A stretch of 64,000 bases of DNA, taken from Galbitalea sp036271795 (GTDB lineage Bacteria; Actinomycetota; Actinomycetes; Actinomycetales; Microbacteriaceae). Under the pieces are notes generated by a model that saw only the letters and a list, made by a program, of their open reading frames with translations, was not told the origin of the DNA and searched no databases. The translations under genes were made by a program, and so were the position numbers. The stretch is from the NCBI GenBank assembly GCA_036271795.1, contig DATAZY010000047.1:11409-75408 (forward strand). Reading direction: 5' to 3'. Positions 33,644 to 42,000 of the stretch are shown here, one piece after another (position 1 is the stretch's first letter; each line of letters opens with the position of its first letter).

Positions 33644-33660
33644 TTAATCCATTACAGTGC

Positions 33661-34680
33661 TTAGTCCATGACAGAGTCGGGCTGGATGTCGATGCGGGCG
33701 CCGGTGAGTTTGGCAGCCAAGCGAGCGTTTTGGCCCTCCTTGCCGATGGCGAGCGACAGCTGGTAGTCCGGCACGAGCGCGCGGACTGCTTTCAGCGACT
33801 CGTCAATGACGAACGCGCTCGTCACTTTGGCCGGTGACAGGGCATTCGCCACGAACGTGGCCAGGTCAGTCGAGTAGTCGACGATGTCGATCTTCTCGTT
33901 GTTCAGCTCCGCAGTGACGGCGCGAACACGCTGACCGAGTTCACCGATGCACGCGCCCTTCGCGTTGATCCCGGGCTGCGTTGCGCGCACGGCGATCTTT
34001 GTACGGTGACCCGCTTCGCGTGCGAGCGAGGTGATCTCGACCACTCCGCTGGCGATTTCCGGTACCTCGAGCGCAAACAGCTTGCGAACGAGCGACGGAT
34101 GCGTTCGGCTGACCGTGATCTGCGGTCCCTTGAGTCCCTTGCTCACGCTCGTGACATAGACGCGGATGCGGGTCCCGTGCGCGTATTCCTCGCCCGGCAC
34201 CTGCTCCTCAGGCGGAAGGATCGCCTCCACCGTTCCGAGGTCGACGTGAATCATCCGCGGGTTCGGACCCTGCTGGATGATGCCGGCGACAATATCGCCC
34301 TCGCGACCTTTGAACTCGCCGAGTACCTTGTCATCGCCGATGTCGCGCAGTCTCTGGTTGATGACCTGCTTGGCGGCGAAGGCGGCAATTCGCCCGAAGT
34401 CGCTTGGCTCCTCGATCGCCTCGCCGACCAGATTCCCGTCCTCATCCAGTTCCTCGACGAAGACCGTCACATGACCCGTCTTGCGGTCGAGCACAACCCT
34501 GGACGTCGGGTGTACCGCCAGCGGCTCGCCCGGCTTGTGGCCTGAAGGCTTCTCGTCGGGCTGGCCGACGTGCTTCAGGTATGCCGTGTGGATGGCCTGC
34601 TCAATGATCTGCACCAGTTCGTCGAACGGAATGTCACGCTCGCGCTCCATGCTGCGCAGCACGCTCAGGTCGATGTCCAC
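33661..34680 (-). CDS. nusA: Transcription termination/antitermination protein NusA
   Basis: NusA binds RNA polymerase and nascent RNA. Domain order: N-terminal RNAP-binding helices (MDIDLSVLRSMERERDI), S1 domain (GDIVAGIIQQG near residue 127), KH1 (TKIAVRATQPGINAKGACIGELGQRV near 228-255) and KH2 ending LSLAIGKEGQNARLAAKLTG near 310-330. At 339 residues it has no C-terminal AR repeats, as usual for actinobacteria. Start GTG at 34678-34680. rimP, which normally precedes nusA, is not present: proS ends only 86 bases upstream. The usual ylxR neighbour downstream is displaced by the inserted segment. Confidence 0.95.
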   Translation of the reverse strand: MDIDLSVLRSMERERDIPFDELVQIIEQAIHTAYLKHVGQPDEKPSGHKPGEPLAVHPTSRVVLDRKTGHVTVFVEELDEDGNLVGEAIEEPSDFGRIAAFAAKQVINQRLRDIGDDKVLGEFKGREGDIVAGIIQQGPNPRMIHVDLGTVEAILPPEEQVPGEEYAHGTRIRVYVTSVSKGLKGPQITVSRTHPSLVRKLFALEVPEIASGVVEITSLAREAGHRTKIAVRATQPGINAKGACIGELGQRVRAVTAELNNEKIDIVDYSTDLATFVANALSPAKVTSAFVIDESLKAVRALVPDYQLSLAIGKEGQNARLAAKLTGARIDIQPDSVMD

Positions 34681-34766
34681 TGAGGGCCTCCACTATTCAG
34701 ATCTTGTGACGCCGCCTGCCAGATCGGGCTCGCCGTCGATCACTACGGTAGCAGCCGAGCGACCGC

Positions 34767-36548
34767 TCAGCGCAGCGCGGAAGCGATGTTCGCCAGGGGC
34801 ACCGGAGTGCGCTGGCCCGTGCGCCGGTCCCACAGCTCGATCATGCCGTCTGCGGCATCTCGACCGACGATTAGGATGAGCGGAACGCCGATGAGCTCCG
34901 CGTCACCGAACTTCACGCCGGGCGACACCTTGGGCCGATCGTCGTACAACACGTCGAAGCCATCATTGGTGAGCTGGTCGTAGAGGCTGTCGGCAACGTT
35001 GTAGACGACGTCCTCGCGGCCGGCCGCCACGATGTGCACGTCGAAAGGGCTGACGTTCTTCGGCCAGATGAGACCTTTGTCGTCGTTATTCGCCTCCGCG
35101 ATTACCGCGAGGATTCGGGTGACTCCGATGCCGTAGGACCCCATTGTGACCGTGACGAGCTTGCCGTTTTCGTCGAGAACCTTGAGTCCGAAAGTTTCGG
35201 CGAAGAAACGCCCAAGCTGGAAGACGTGACCGATCTCCATGCCGCGGGCCAGTTCAACCGGACCCGAGCCGTCCGGTGCGGGGTCCCCCGCAAGCACCTC
35301 GGCTACCTCGACGGTGCCGTCCGTGTCAAAGTCGCGACCCGCGACGAGGCCGAAGACGTGATGTCCAGCCTGGTTCGCCCCGGTGATCCATCCTGAACCA
35401 TCCGAGACTCGAGGATCGGTGAAGTACCGGATACCGGTTGCGGAGTCCTCACCCAACATTGCGCCCTCGGGAGACCACGGTCCGATGTAGCCCTTGATCA
35501 GTCCGGGGCGATCGGGCAGCGCCTCGAAGGCGAGGAAGTCTGCGGGAGTCGCTTTGTCGACCTCGGCCGGCGAGAACGCGACCTCGGCCCGCTTCATGTC
35601 CACATCCCGATCGCCGGGAACACCGACGATGACCAGCTCCCGCGTTCCATCGAGATGAGAAAGGGCCAGGACAATGTTCTTCAGTGTGTCGGCCGCAGTC
35701 CATGCTCGCCCATCGGGTCGCGGATGCTTTTCATTGGCTACCGCGACCAGGGTTGCGATCGTCGGAGTGTCGGGAGTTTCCAGCACCTCGGCCGGCGTCA
35801 ATTTCTCGTAGGACCGGGCGGGCCGCGCAAGGGTTGTGAACGCCTCGACGTTGGCCGCGTATCCGCCGGCAGAGCGCACGAACGTGTCCTCGCCGACCTC
35901 GGTCGGATGCAGGAACTCCTCGCTGCGGGCACCGCCCATGAGCCCGCTGTCTGCCTGCACGATGACGTATTCGAGTCCAAGGCGGTTGAAGATGCGTTCA
36001 TACGCATCGCGCTGGCGGTCGTAACTGAGGTCGAGCCCGGCATCCGTGTAATCGAAGGAATACGCGTCTTTCATCGTGAATTCACGACCACGGAGCAGGC
36101 CCGCACGAGGACGGGCTTCGTCGCGATACTTGTCCTGAATTTGGAAGATGGTCAGCGGAAGATCCTTGTACGAGCTGTACAGGTCTTTTACCAGGAGGGT
36201 GAATACCTCTTCGTGGGTGGGCGCCAGCAGGTAGTCGGCCGCGTGGCGGTCGTGCATCCGGAAGATGCCGTCCCCGTACTTCTCCCAACGGCCGGACATT
36301 TCGTATGGCTCTCGGGGCAGTAAACCGGGGAAGTGCACCTCTTGTGCACCCGCGGAGAACATTTCATCGCGGATGATCTGCTCGATCCTGCCCTTGACTT
36401 TCAGGCCGAGCGGGAGCCAGGCGAAGATACCCGGGGCCTGGCGACGGATGTATCCCGCACGCACCAGAAGGCGATGGCTGGCGACCTCGGCATCGACCGG
36501 GTCCTCGCGCAGCGTACGGACGAACAGTTGGGAGAGGCGAGAAGACAC
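34767..36548 (-). CDS. proS: Prolyl-tRNA synthetase
   Basis: ProRS charges tRNA-Pro. It is the bacterial form (593 residues) with class II motifs: motif 2 region RDEARPRAGLLRGREFTMKDAYSFD (near 140-165; quoted in parts RPRAGLLRGREF and MKDAYSFD), the editing insertion domain in the middle (about 230-390), and motif 3 GSYGIGVTRILAVIAE near 455-470. The C-terminal anticodon-binding domain follows. It lies upstream of nusA on the same strand. A promoter-like sequence about 400 bases upstream implies a long leader with two strong hairpins. Confidence 0.95.
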   Translation of the reverse strand: MSSRLSQLFVRTLREDPVDAEVASHRLLVRAGYIRRQAPGIFAWLPLGLKVKGRIEQIIRDEMFSAGAQEVHFPGLLPREPYEMSGRWEKYGDGIFRMHDRHAADYLLAPTHEEVFTLLVKDLYSSYKDLPLTIFQIQDKYRDEARPRAGLLRGREFTMKDAYSFDYTDAGLDLSYDRQRDAYERIFNRLGLEYVIVQADSGLMGGARSEEFLHPTEVGEDTFVRSAGGYAANVEAFTTLARPARSYEKLTPAEVLETPDTPTIATLVAVANEKHPRPDGRAWTAADTLKNIVLALSHLDGTRELVIVGVPGDRDVDMKRAEVAFSPAEVDKATPADFLAFEALPDRPGLIKGYIGPWSPEGAMLGEDSATGIRYFTDPRVSDGSGWITGANQAGHHVFGLVAGRDFDTDGTVEVAEVLAGDPAPDGSGPVELARGMEIGHVFQLGRFFAETFGLKVLDENGKLVTVTMGSYGIGVTRILAVIAEANNDDKGLIWPKNVSPFDVHIVAAGREDVVYNVADSLYDQLTNDGFDVLYDDRPKVSPGVKFGDAELIGVPLILIVGRDAADGMIELWDRRTGQRTPVPLANIASALR

Positions 36549-36598
36549 CCGCCAATCCTACCGACGGCCATCAGGCACAATGTCCCCGGACAAAGAGC

Positions 36599-36630
36599 GA
36601 GCCCCGGGAAAGTTGCCTCCCCCGGGGCTC
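36599..36630 (-). terminator. Terminator-like hairpin in the proS leader
   Basis: GAGCCCCGGG and CCCGGGGCTC form a perfect 10-bp stem with a 12-base loop. On the minus strand it is followed by GCTCTTTG, a weak T-run, about 50 bases before the proS start. It could be an attenuator for proS or the end of a small leader RNA. Confidence 0.5.
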
Positions 36631-36737
36631 ATGATTTGCAGACTGTTCGGGCCGCTAATCGTTCGTTAAGGCTACGCTGCAGCTCACTTTGGCGAAGCCC
36701 CCATAGCGAGGGTCAATGTGATTAGTCCTCAGAGTTG

Positions 36738-36782
36738 GGGCCCGCGAGGGTGGTCGAGTGATCCCGGCACTCTCGCGGGCCC
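36738..36782. promoter_or_regulatory. GC-rich hairpin in the proS leader
   Basis: GGGCCCGCGAG (36738-36748) and CTCGCGGGCCC (36772-36782) are exact complements separated by 23 bases. It lies in the presumed 5' leader of proS, upstream of the terminator-like hairpin. A regulatory role is an inference. Confidence 0.5.
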
Positions 36783-36948
36783 TTGGACGAGTCCTCTACT
36801 CGACGCTGCCGATTAGCACCGGCGTCATCGAGATGGTTATTGGACTCGAACTCGTGGGGCGCTCAGATCGGCGGCCGCGTCGGGATGTCTGACAGGGACA
36901 TGCAGGGACGGGAAGCGACACCGGGCCAACACCACAGCGTAACTGTTC

Positions 36949-36976
36949 GTTATACGGGCTGAAACTTCACAACCAA
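36949..36976 (-). promoter_or_regulatory. Candidate promoter for proS
   Basis: On the minus strand TTGGTT and TATAAC are separated by 16 bases, close to the -35/-10 pattern of housekeeping sigma factors. It would start transcription about 390 bases upstream of proS. Confidence 0.4.
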
Positions 36977-37105
36977 CTCCCCCAGTTGGTCACGTCGCGG
37001 TTACATCTGCGTTCACTGGGCAGGGTACGGATCCAGCCGTGGGTGACTCGGCATGGTGCCGACTACCCATGACGATAGACCGATCTGTCGACCGCAACCA
37101 GATGA

Positions 37106-37131
37106 ATCGGGGTACAATCGTGTACCCCGAT
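37106..37131 (-). terminator. Hairpin downstream of ispG
   Basis: ATCGGGGTACA and TGTACCCCGAT form a perfect 11-bp stem with a four-base loop, 31 bases after the ispG stop. Only a short TTC follows on the minus strand, so termination may be weak. It is probably the end of the FKBP-dxr-rip-ispG operon. Confidence 0.65.
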
Positions 37132-37162
37132 GTCCCCAGTTTGGGGGCCAAAACCGCGGTAA

Positions 37163-38311
37163 TTACGCGGTGACGACCTGCGGGGAGCCGAGCTCGCCGG
37201 GAGGCATTTCTGCTGCGAGCCGGTTCGCCTCCTCGATGAGCGTCGCCACGATCTCGGACTCGGGGACGGTCTTGATAACTTCACCCTTGACGAAGATCTG
37301 GCCCTTGCCGTTCCCGCTCGCGACGCCGAGATCCGCTTCACGGGCCTCCCCTGGGCCGTTGACGACACACCCCATCACCGCGACGCGCAACGGCACGGTC
37401 ATGCCCTCGAGGCCCGCGGTGACGTCGTTAGCGAGCGTGTAGACATCCACCTGGGCACGCCCGCAACTGGGGCACGAAACGATCTCGAGCTTGCGCTCGC
37501 GCAGGTTCAGCGACTGCAGGATCTGGAGACCAACCTTCACTTCCTGGACCGGCGGAGCCGACAGCGAGACGCGGATGGTGTCGCCGATTCCTTCTGAGAG
37601 CAGGATGCCGAAGGCAGTTGCGCTCTTGATCGTGCCCTGGAACTCCGGACCAGCCTCGGTGACGCCGAGGTGCAGCGGCCAGTCGCCGCGCTCGGCCAGG
37701 AGCCGGTACGCCTTCACCATGATGATCGGATCGTTGTGCTTGACCGAGATCTTGAAGTCGTGGAAGTCGTGTTCCTCGAACAGGCTCGCCTCCCAGACGG
37801 CACTCTCGACGAGCGCCTCCGGCGTCGCCTTGCCGTACTTCTGCAGGATGCCGGGCTCAAGCGAGCCCGCGTTCACTCCGATGCGGATCGAGACGCCCGC
37901 ATCCTTGGCCGCCTGAGCAATTGCGCCGACCTGGTCGTCGAACTTGCGGATGTTGCCCGGGTTCACTCGCACCGCGGCGCATCCCGCATCGATGGCCTGG
38001 AACACATACTTAGGCTGGAAGTGGATGTCGGCGATGACCGGGATCTGGCTCTTCTTCGCGATGATCGGTAGGGCATCCGCATCGTCCTGGCTCGGCACGG
38101 CGACGCGCACGATGTCGCAGCCGGATGCGGTCAGCTCGGCGATCTGCTGGAGGGTCGCGTTGATGTTCGTCGTCGGGGTCGTGCACATCGACTGGACGCT
38201 GATCTGTGCGTCGCCACCGACCAGGACCTTACCCACCTTGATCTGCCGCGACTTGCGCCGAGGGGCCAGTACTTCGCGCGATTTTGGGAGACCGAGGTTT
38301 ACTGCAGGCAC
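37163..38311 (-). CDS. ispG: 4-hydroxy-3-methylbut-2-enyl diphosphate synthase
   Basis: IspG (GcpE) reduces MEcPP to HMBPP in the MEP isoprenoid pathway using a 4Fe-4S cluster. The TIM-barrel half starts with VGGDAQISVQSMCTTPT (near residue 32) and the cluster half carries SCPSCGRAQVDVYTLA and VMGCVVNGPGEARE near 283-330, giving the three cysteines and the glutamate ligand. At 382 residues length is normal. Start GTG at 38309-38311 (VPAVNLGLPKSREVLAPRRK). It is the last gene after dxr and rip, so two MEP-pathway enzymes are encoded together. Confidence 0.95.
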   Translation of the reverse strand: MPAVNLGLPKSREVLAPRRKSRQIKVGKVLVGGDAQISVQSMCTTPTTNINATLQQIAELTASGCDIVRVAVPSQDDADALPIIAKKSQIPVIADIHFQPKYVFQAIDAGCAAVRVNPGNIRKFDDQVGAIAQAAKDAGVSIRIGVNAGSLEPGILQKYGKATPEALVESAVWEASLFEEHDFHDFKISVKHNDPIIMVKAYRLLAERGDWPLHLGVTEAGPEFQGTIKSATAFGILLSEGIGDTIRVSLSAPPVQEVKVGLQILQSLNLRERKLEIVSCPSCGRAQVDVYTLANDVTAGLEGMTVPLRVAVMGCVVNGPGEAREADLGVASGNGKGQIFVKGEVIKTVPESEIVATLIEEANRLAAEMPPGELGSPQVVTA

Positions 38312-38354
38312 GAGTTCAAGACTACTTCCCGGCTTATACCGATGCTTGGCACGG

Positions 38355-39767
38355 TTATTGGAGCGTAATCGGCTTGACGATGTCGGCGTAGAGGAGCAGC
38401 AGGCTCATCGCGCCGAGAACCACGACCACCGCGAAGGTCAGTGGAACGACCTTCGCCGTGTCGACCGGGCCGGGGTCACGGCGATGGAAGAGCTTCGCCG
38501 TGCCTCGTTTCAATCCCTCCCACAGGGCGCCGATGATGTGGCCACCGTCCAGTGGCATCAGCGGTATCAGGTTGAAGACGAACAGCGCGACATTCAGGGA
38601 TGCGATCACGCTGAGCAGCAGCTGAAGCTGCATGGCGAAGGGCTGACCGTCCGTCGCGATCTGGCCCGCGATTCTGCCGACACCGACAACTCCGATCGGA
38701 CCATTGGGATCACGAGGCGCTGTGCTAAAGGCCGCGTTCCAGACCCCGACCATCCGTTGCGGCAGATTGATGACCACTCCGCCGACACTCGTGGTCGTGT
38801 TCCAGACCGTCGGAAGGACGTACGAGATCGACAATGGTTTGAGAGTCTCGGTTGCATCGATCCCGAGGTATCCAATCGATTGGACTTCGGCTTTCCCGCT
38901 CGAATCGAGTATCTGATTGCCCTTCGAGTCGAGAACGTAGGTCTTGTTCGCGACAGGAACCGCAGTCAGCGTGACATCTTTCCCTGAACGCAGTACGACG
39001 ATGCTGAGTTTCTTACCGGTCGACTTCCGAATGATCGACGAAACCTGATTCCACGACGTGATTCTCGTGTCGTCGATGCTCTCTACTTTGTCGCCGGGCT
39101 TGAATCCGGCTTTGGCGGCCGGCGACGGCGGATCGGTTGGAGCGCAGGTCGTGCTCGAGGTCGTGGCGGGCAACACGCACGCCGGCACAGCGCTCACGGT
39201 CGCGCTCAACGTGGTTGCGCCAAGCGCGCAAATAATGACGGTGTACAGCACGACCGCGATCACCAGGTTCATGACCGGACCGCCGAGCATGATGATGATG
39301 CGTTTCCAGATCGCGAGTTTGTAGAACACCCGGTCCTCATGGCCGGGGAGGATCGTGTCGGCAGAGGCACTTCTCGCATCGGAAACCAGGGTTCTGAAGA
39401 ACCCGGAACGGTCATCCTGGTCTTCCGGATCCGGATCGATGGTGTCGACGATCGCCGGGCCCGCGTCCTGTACCAGAGTCTGGAAGAACCCGGTGCTTGC
39501 GGTGCGCGCCCTGCCGCCCGGCTTGATTGGTGGATACATACCCGACATCGAGATGTAGCCGCCCAGCGGCAGCGCCTTGATGCCGAACTCGGTCTCACCG
39601 ATTTTGCGAGACCACAGCGTCTTGCCGAAGCCGACCATGAACTGCCCGACGCGCACCTTGAAGAGTTTCGCGAAGACGAAGTGGCCAGCCTCGTGCAGGA
39701 GGATCGAAAGCAGAACCCCCAGCGCGACTACCACGACCCCGAGAATGTACAACAGGACGGTACTCAC
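38355..39767 (-). CDS. Site-2 protease (RseP/Rip1-like M50 metalloprotease)
   Basis: This membrane zinc protease cleaves anti-sigma factors or signal peptides inside the membrane. The active site is LLHEAGHFVFAKL (HExxH, near residue 20), with the third ligand in LMPLDGGHIIGALWEG (near 410). A PDZ domain lies near 215-290 (AAKAGFKPGDKVESIDD). Four membrane segments are visible. Between the first helix and the second there is an internal duplication: TGFFQTLVQDAGPAIVDTI and SGFFRTLVSDARSASADTI, about 28 residues apart. Start GTG at 39767 is chosen because it directly precedes the first helix; two codons upstream there is another GTG. Confidence 0.9.
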   Translation of the reverse strand: MSTVLLYILGVVVVALGVLLSILLHEAGHFVFAKLFKVRVGQFMVGFGKTLWSRKIGETEFGIKALPLGGYISMSGMYPPIKPGGRARTASTGFFQTLVQDAGPAIVDTIDPDPEDQDDRSGFFRTLVSDARSASADTILPGHEDRVFYKLAIWKRIIIMLGGPVMNLVIAVVLYTVIICALGATTLSATVSAVPACVLPATTSSTTCAPTDPPSPAAKAGFKPGDKVESIDDTRITSWNQVSSIIRKSTGKKLSIVVLRSGKDVTLTAVPVANKTYVLDSKGNQILDSSGKAEVQSIGYLGIDATETLKPLSISYVLPTVWNTTTSVGGVVINLPQRMVGVWNAAFSTAPRDPNGPIGVVGVGRIAGQIATDGQPFAMQLQLLLSVIASLNVALFVFNLIPLMPLDGGHIIGALWEGLKRGTAKLFHRRDPGPVDTAKVVPLTFAVVVVLGAMSLLLLYADIVKPITLQ

Positions 39768-39816
39768 GGGCACAAGGGTAACCCGCAACGCCTTTGAAGC
39801 GGCTGAACCACTTCTC

Positions 39817-40902
39817 CTAGCTGGCTATGAGGCGATCCGCTTCCTCGCGCGCCCAACGCTCGGCCTCCAGTACCCCCTCGAGAGTTGTGCCGCCCGGCTC
39901 GTGCGCATCCACGACTCTTGCGACGGTCTCGACAATGTCGAGGAACCCGATTCGGCCAGCATGGAACGCGTGGACGGCCTGCTCATTCGCCGCATTGAAG
40001 ACCGCCGGATAGGTGGCGCCAGCGCGTCCGACGCTCTTCGCGAGCTCGACCGCAGGGAATGCAGCGTTGTCGAGAGGTTCGAAATCCCAACTGCTGGATG
40101 TGGTCCAGTCGAGCGGCAGGCCGACGCCCGCGATGCGATTCGGCCAGTCCAGGGCAACCGAGATCGGGAGGCGCATGTCGGGAGGCGATGCCTGTGCGAT
40201 TGTCGAACCATCGACGAACTCGACCATCGAGTGCACGATCGACTGCGGATGCACTGTCACGTCGATGTCGTCATACGCAACATCGAAGAGCAGGTGCGCC
40301 TCGATGATTTCGAGCCCCTTGTTCACAAGCGTCGCGGAATTCGTCGTGACGACGAGCCCCATCTGCCAGGTCGGGTGCGCGAGCGCCTCCGCGGGAGTCA
40401 CATCGCGGAGGCTCTCCCGGGTCCGCCCGCGGAACGGACCACCGGATGCCGTGAGCACGAGTCGCCTGACCTCCGCGGGAGTGCCGCTCCGAAGCGCCTG
40501 TGCGATGGCCGAGTGCTCGGAGTCGACCGGCACGATCTGGCCCGGTTTCGCGGCGGAACGAACCAGGTCACCGCCGACGATCAGGCTCTCCTTGTTCGCC
40601 AGCGCAAGTGTCGCGCCCGTCTCGAGAGCCGCCAGGGTCGGAGCAAGCCCGACCGACCCGGTGATACCGTTCACGATGACATCGGCGGCAACAGAGCGCA
40701 CGAGAGCGACCGCCTCATCCACACCGAGGGCAACGGCCGGAACACCGAAATCGACCGCCTGACGCTCGAGGAGCTCGCGATTCGATCCCGCCGCAAGGCC
40801 AACGACCTCAAATCGGTCGCGATTGGCCGCAATCACGTCGAGCGCCTGCACGCCGATCGATCCCGTCGATCCGAGAACAATTACCCTGCGCACGTAGCTC
40901 AC
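39817..40902 (-). CDS. dxr: 1-deoxy-D-xylulose 5-phosphate reductoisomerase
   Basis: Dxr makes MEP from DXP in the isoprenoid pathway with NADPH. Motifs: VIVLGSTGSIGVQALDVI (nucleotide binding, residues 7-24), LANKESLIVGGDLV (near 110), VLTASGGPFRGRTRE near 170 and VHPQSIVHSMVEFVDGS near 235-251. At 361 residues length is slightly short but complete. Start GTG at 40900-40902. It follows the FKBP lipoprotein gene by 27 bases and precedes the site-2 protease gene by 49 bases. Confidence 0.95.
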   Translation of the reverse strand: MSYVRRVIVLGSTGSIGVQALDVIAANRDRFEVVGLAAGSNRELLERQAVDFGVPAVALGVDEAVALVRSVAADVIVNGITGSVGLAPTLAALETGATLALANKESLIVGGDLVRSAAKPGQIVPVDSEHSAIAQALRSGTPAEVRRLVLTASGGPFRGRTRESLRDVTPAEALAHPTWQMGLVVTTNSATLVNKGLEIIEAHLLFDVAYDDIDVTVHPQSIVHSMVEFVDGSTIAQASPPDMRLPISVALDWPNRIAGVGLPLDWTTSSSWDFEPLDNAAFPAVELAKSVGRAGATYPAVFNAANEQAVHAFHAGRIGFLDIVETVARVVDAHEPGGTTLEGVLEAERWAREEADRLIAS

Positions 40903-40929
40903 GCTAGCCGAACGCCCGGGTCGCGATTC

Positions 40930-41913
40930 CTAGCTAACGCCGAGAATATCGACGAGGAAGACGATGTCGTCGGTTCCCTTGATCCCCGCGTCGGAGTTGC
41001 CTGCAGACGTGTAGCCGAGTGCCGGTGGAATCACGACGAGGATACGTGATCCGACCGGCTGGCCGACCAGAGCCTGGGAGAAGCCCGGGACGACGCCGCT
41101 CAGCGGGAAGCTCGCGGTCTGCCCGGCGACCCAGGTGTCATTGCCCGGCACAACAGATCCCGTGCGCCAGATCAGGAGCTGGTAGTTGACGATCGCGGTG
41201 TCGCTCGCGACCACCTTTGCGCCTTTGCCCTTGATCAGCGTCTCTTCCTCGAACGCACTCGGCTGGGTGGTCGACGGGATGGTCACAGTGGGCAGCCCCT
41301 TGGAGCTGAATACGACGCTGGGGAATCCCGCCTTGGGAGCCTCCGTCGTACCCTGAGCAGTCTTCAGCGGAGCAGGCGACGCGGCAGAAACCGAGACGAC
41401 GTCCGCGACGAAGACCATCTCATCCTTCGCGCCGACGCCAAGATCGGTCGATCCGGCGGTCTTGAACGCGTCGGCGGGCGGGATGATGCCGACAACCCTG
41501 GTGCCAACTCGCGAGCATTCGAGCGTCTTCACGAGGCCAGGCAGGTACTTTGTGGTGTCCATCGTGAACGGGACGGTCTTGCCGTCGAACCCGGTCGAGG
41601 TCAGCTGCTTACCGGTCGTGCCGTTGTAGATCGCGAAATCGACGGACACCTTCTTGTTCTTCGAGGCAAGGGCGCCGGTGCCGGACTTGATGACCGTGCG
41701 CTGTGTCGTCTTGACAGTCGCGATCGGCGACTTGACCTTGACGGTTGGCGTCTTGCCGAAATTGCTCGATACCGTGATCGAGTCGGAGACACTTCCGGAC
41801 TTTGCGGGGGTGCAGCCATCAATCGTCGCGCTGGTCGGAGTACACCCGGTCAATGAGGCGGCAACGACCACCAACAGGGCCGCTGAACCTACGAGGGTCG
41901 CGATTTTGCGCAC
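40930..41913 (-). CDS. FKBP-type peptidyl-prolyl isomerase lipoprotein
   Basis: The protein has a lipoprotein signal peptide with lipobox SLTGC (Cys at about residue 24), so it sits on the outer face of the membrane. The C-terminal FKBP domain is clear (DTAIVNYQLLIWRTG, then FPLSGVVPGFSQALVGQPVGSRILVVIPPALGY), and the first half looks like a second, degenerate FKBP unit (VPFTMDTTKYLPGLVKTLECSRVGTRVVGIIPP). Such proteins fold secreted proteins. GTG at 41913 is preferred: GGAAGG lies eight bases upstream, whereas the GTG at 41922 overlaps that site. It heads the dxr-rip-ispG operon. Confidence 0.88.
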   Translation of the reverse strand: MRKIATLVGSAALLVVVAASLTGCTPTSATIDGCTPAKSGSVSDSITVSSNFGKTPTVKVKSPIATVKTTQRTVIKSGTGALASKNKKVSVDFAIYNGTTGKQLTSTGFDGKTVPFTMDTTKYLPGLVKTLECSRVGTRVVGIIPPADAFKTAGSTDLGVGAKDEMVFVADVVSVSAASPAPLKTAQGTTEAPKAGFPSVVFSSKGLPTVTIPSTTQPSAFEEETLIKGKGAKVVASDTAIVNYQLLIWRTGSVVPGNDTWVAGQTASFPLSGVVPGFSQALVGQPVGSRILVVIPPALGYTSAGNSDAGIKGTDDIVFLVDILGVS

Positions 41914-42000
41914 GGGGAACACCTTCCAAGTGAAATAAGTCAGCCTCTAGTGTGCCGCATCCTTCTGGGTACTACATGCCATTGGGCGGCTGGTAATCCC

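Larger units (their letters stand above)
32931..33660. other. Non-coding insertion-like segment between nusA and ylxR
   Basis: nusA and ylxR are normally adjacent, but here 730 bases without a supported ORF separate them. The segment is bounded by oppositely oriented copies of a 21-bp REP unit (32935-32955 and 33623-33643), with TTA on each outer side. Inside are a 21-base hairpin (33011-33031), two 164-bp direct repeats with RNA-like structure, two more REP units, and a 16-bp direct repeat (33462-33477 and 33484-33499). No transposase or nuclease gene is present, so any mobility would need help in trans. Confidence 0.75.
36549..37162. other. Long intergenic region upstream of proS
   Basis: No supported ORF or tRNA is seen in 614 bases. 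It holds a promoter-like sequence (36949-36976, minus strand), two hairpins (36738-36782 and 36599-36630) within the presumed proS leader, and the ispG terminator-like hairpin (37106-37131). Confidence 0.6.

Noticed and set aside
32931..33660. Insertion sequence with its own transposase
   Set aside because: No ORF with transposase or nuclease motifs in any frame.
36738..36782. T-box motif near AGGGTGG
   Set aside because: AGGGTGG occurs only on the plus strand, opposite to proS, and lacks the rest of the T-box sequence.
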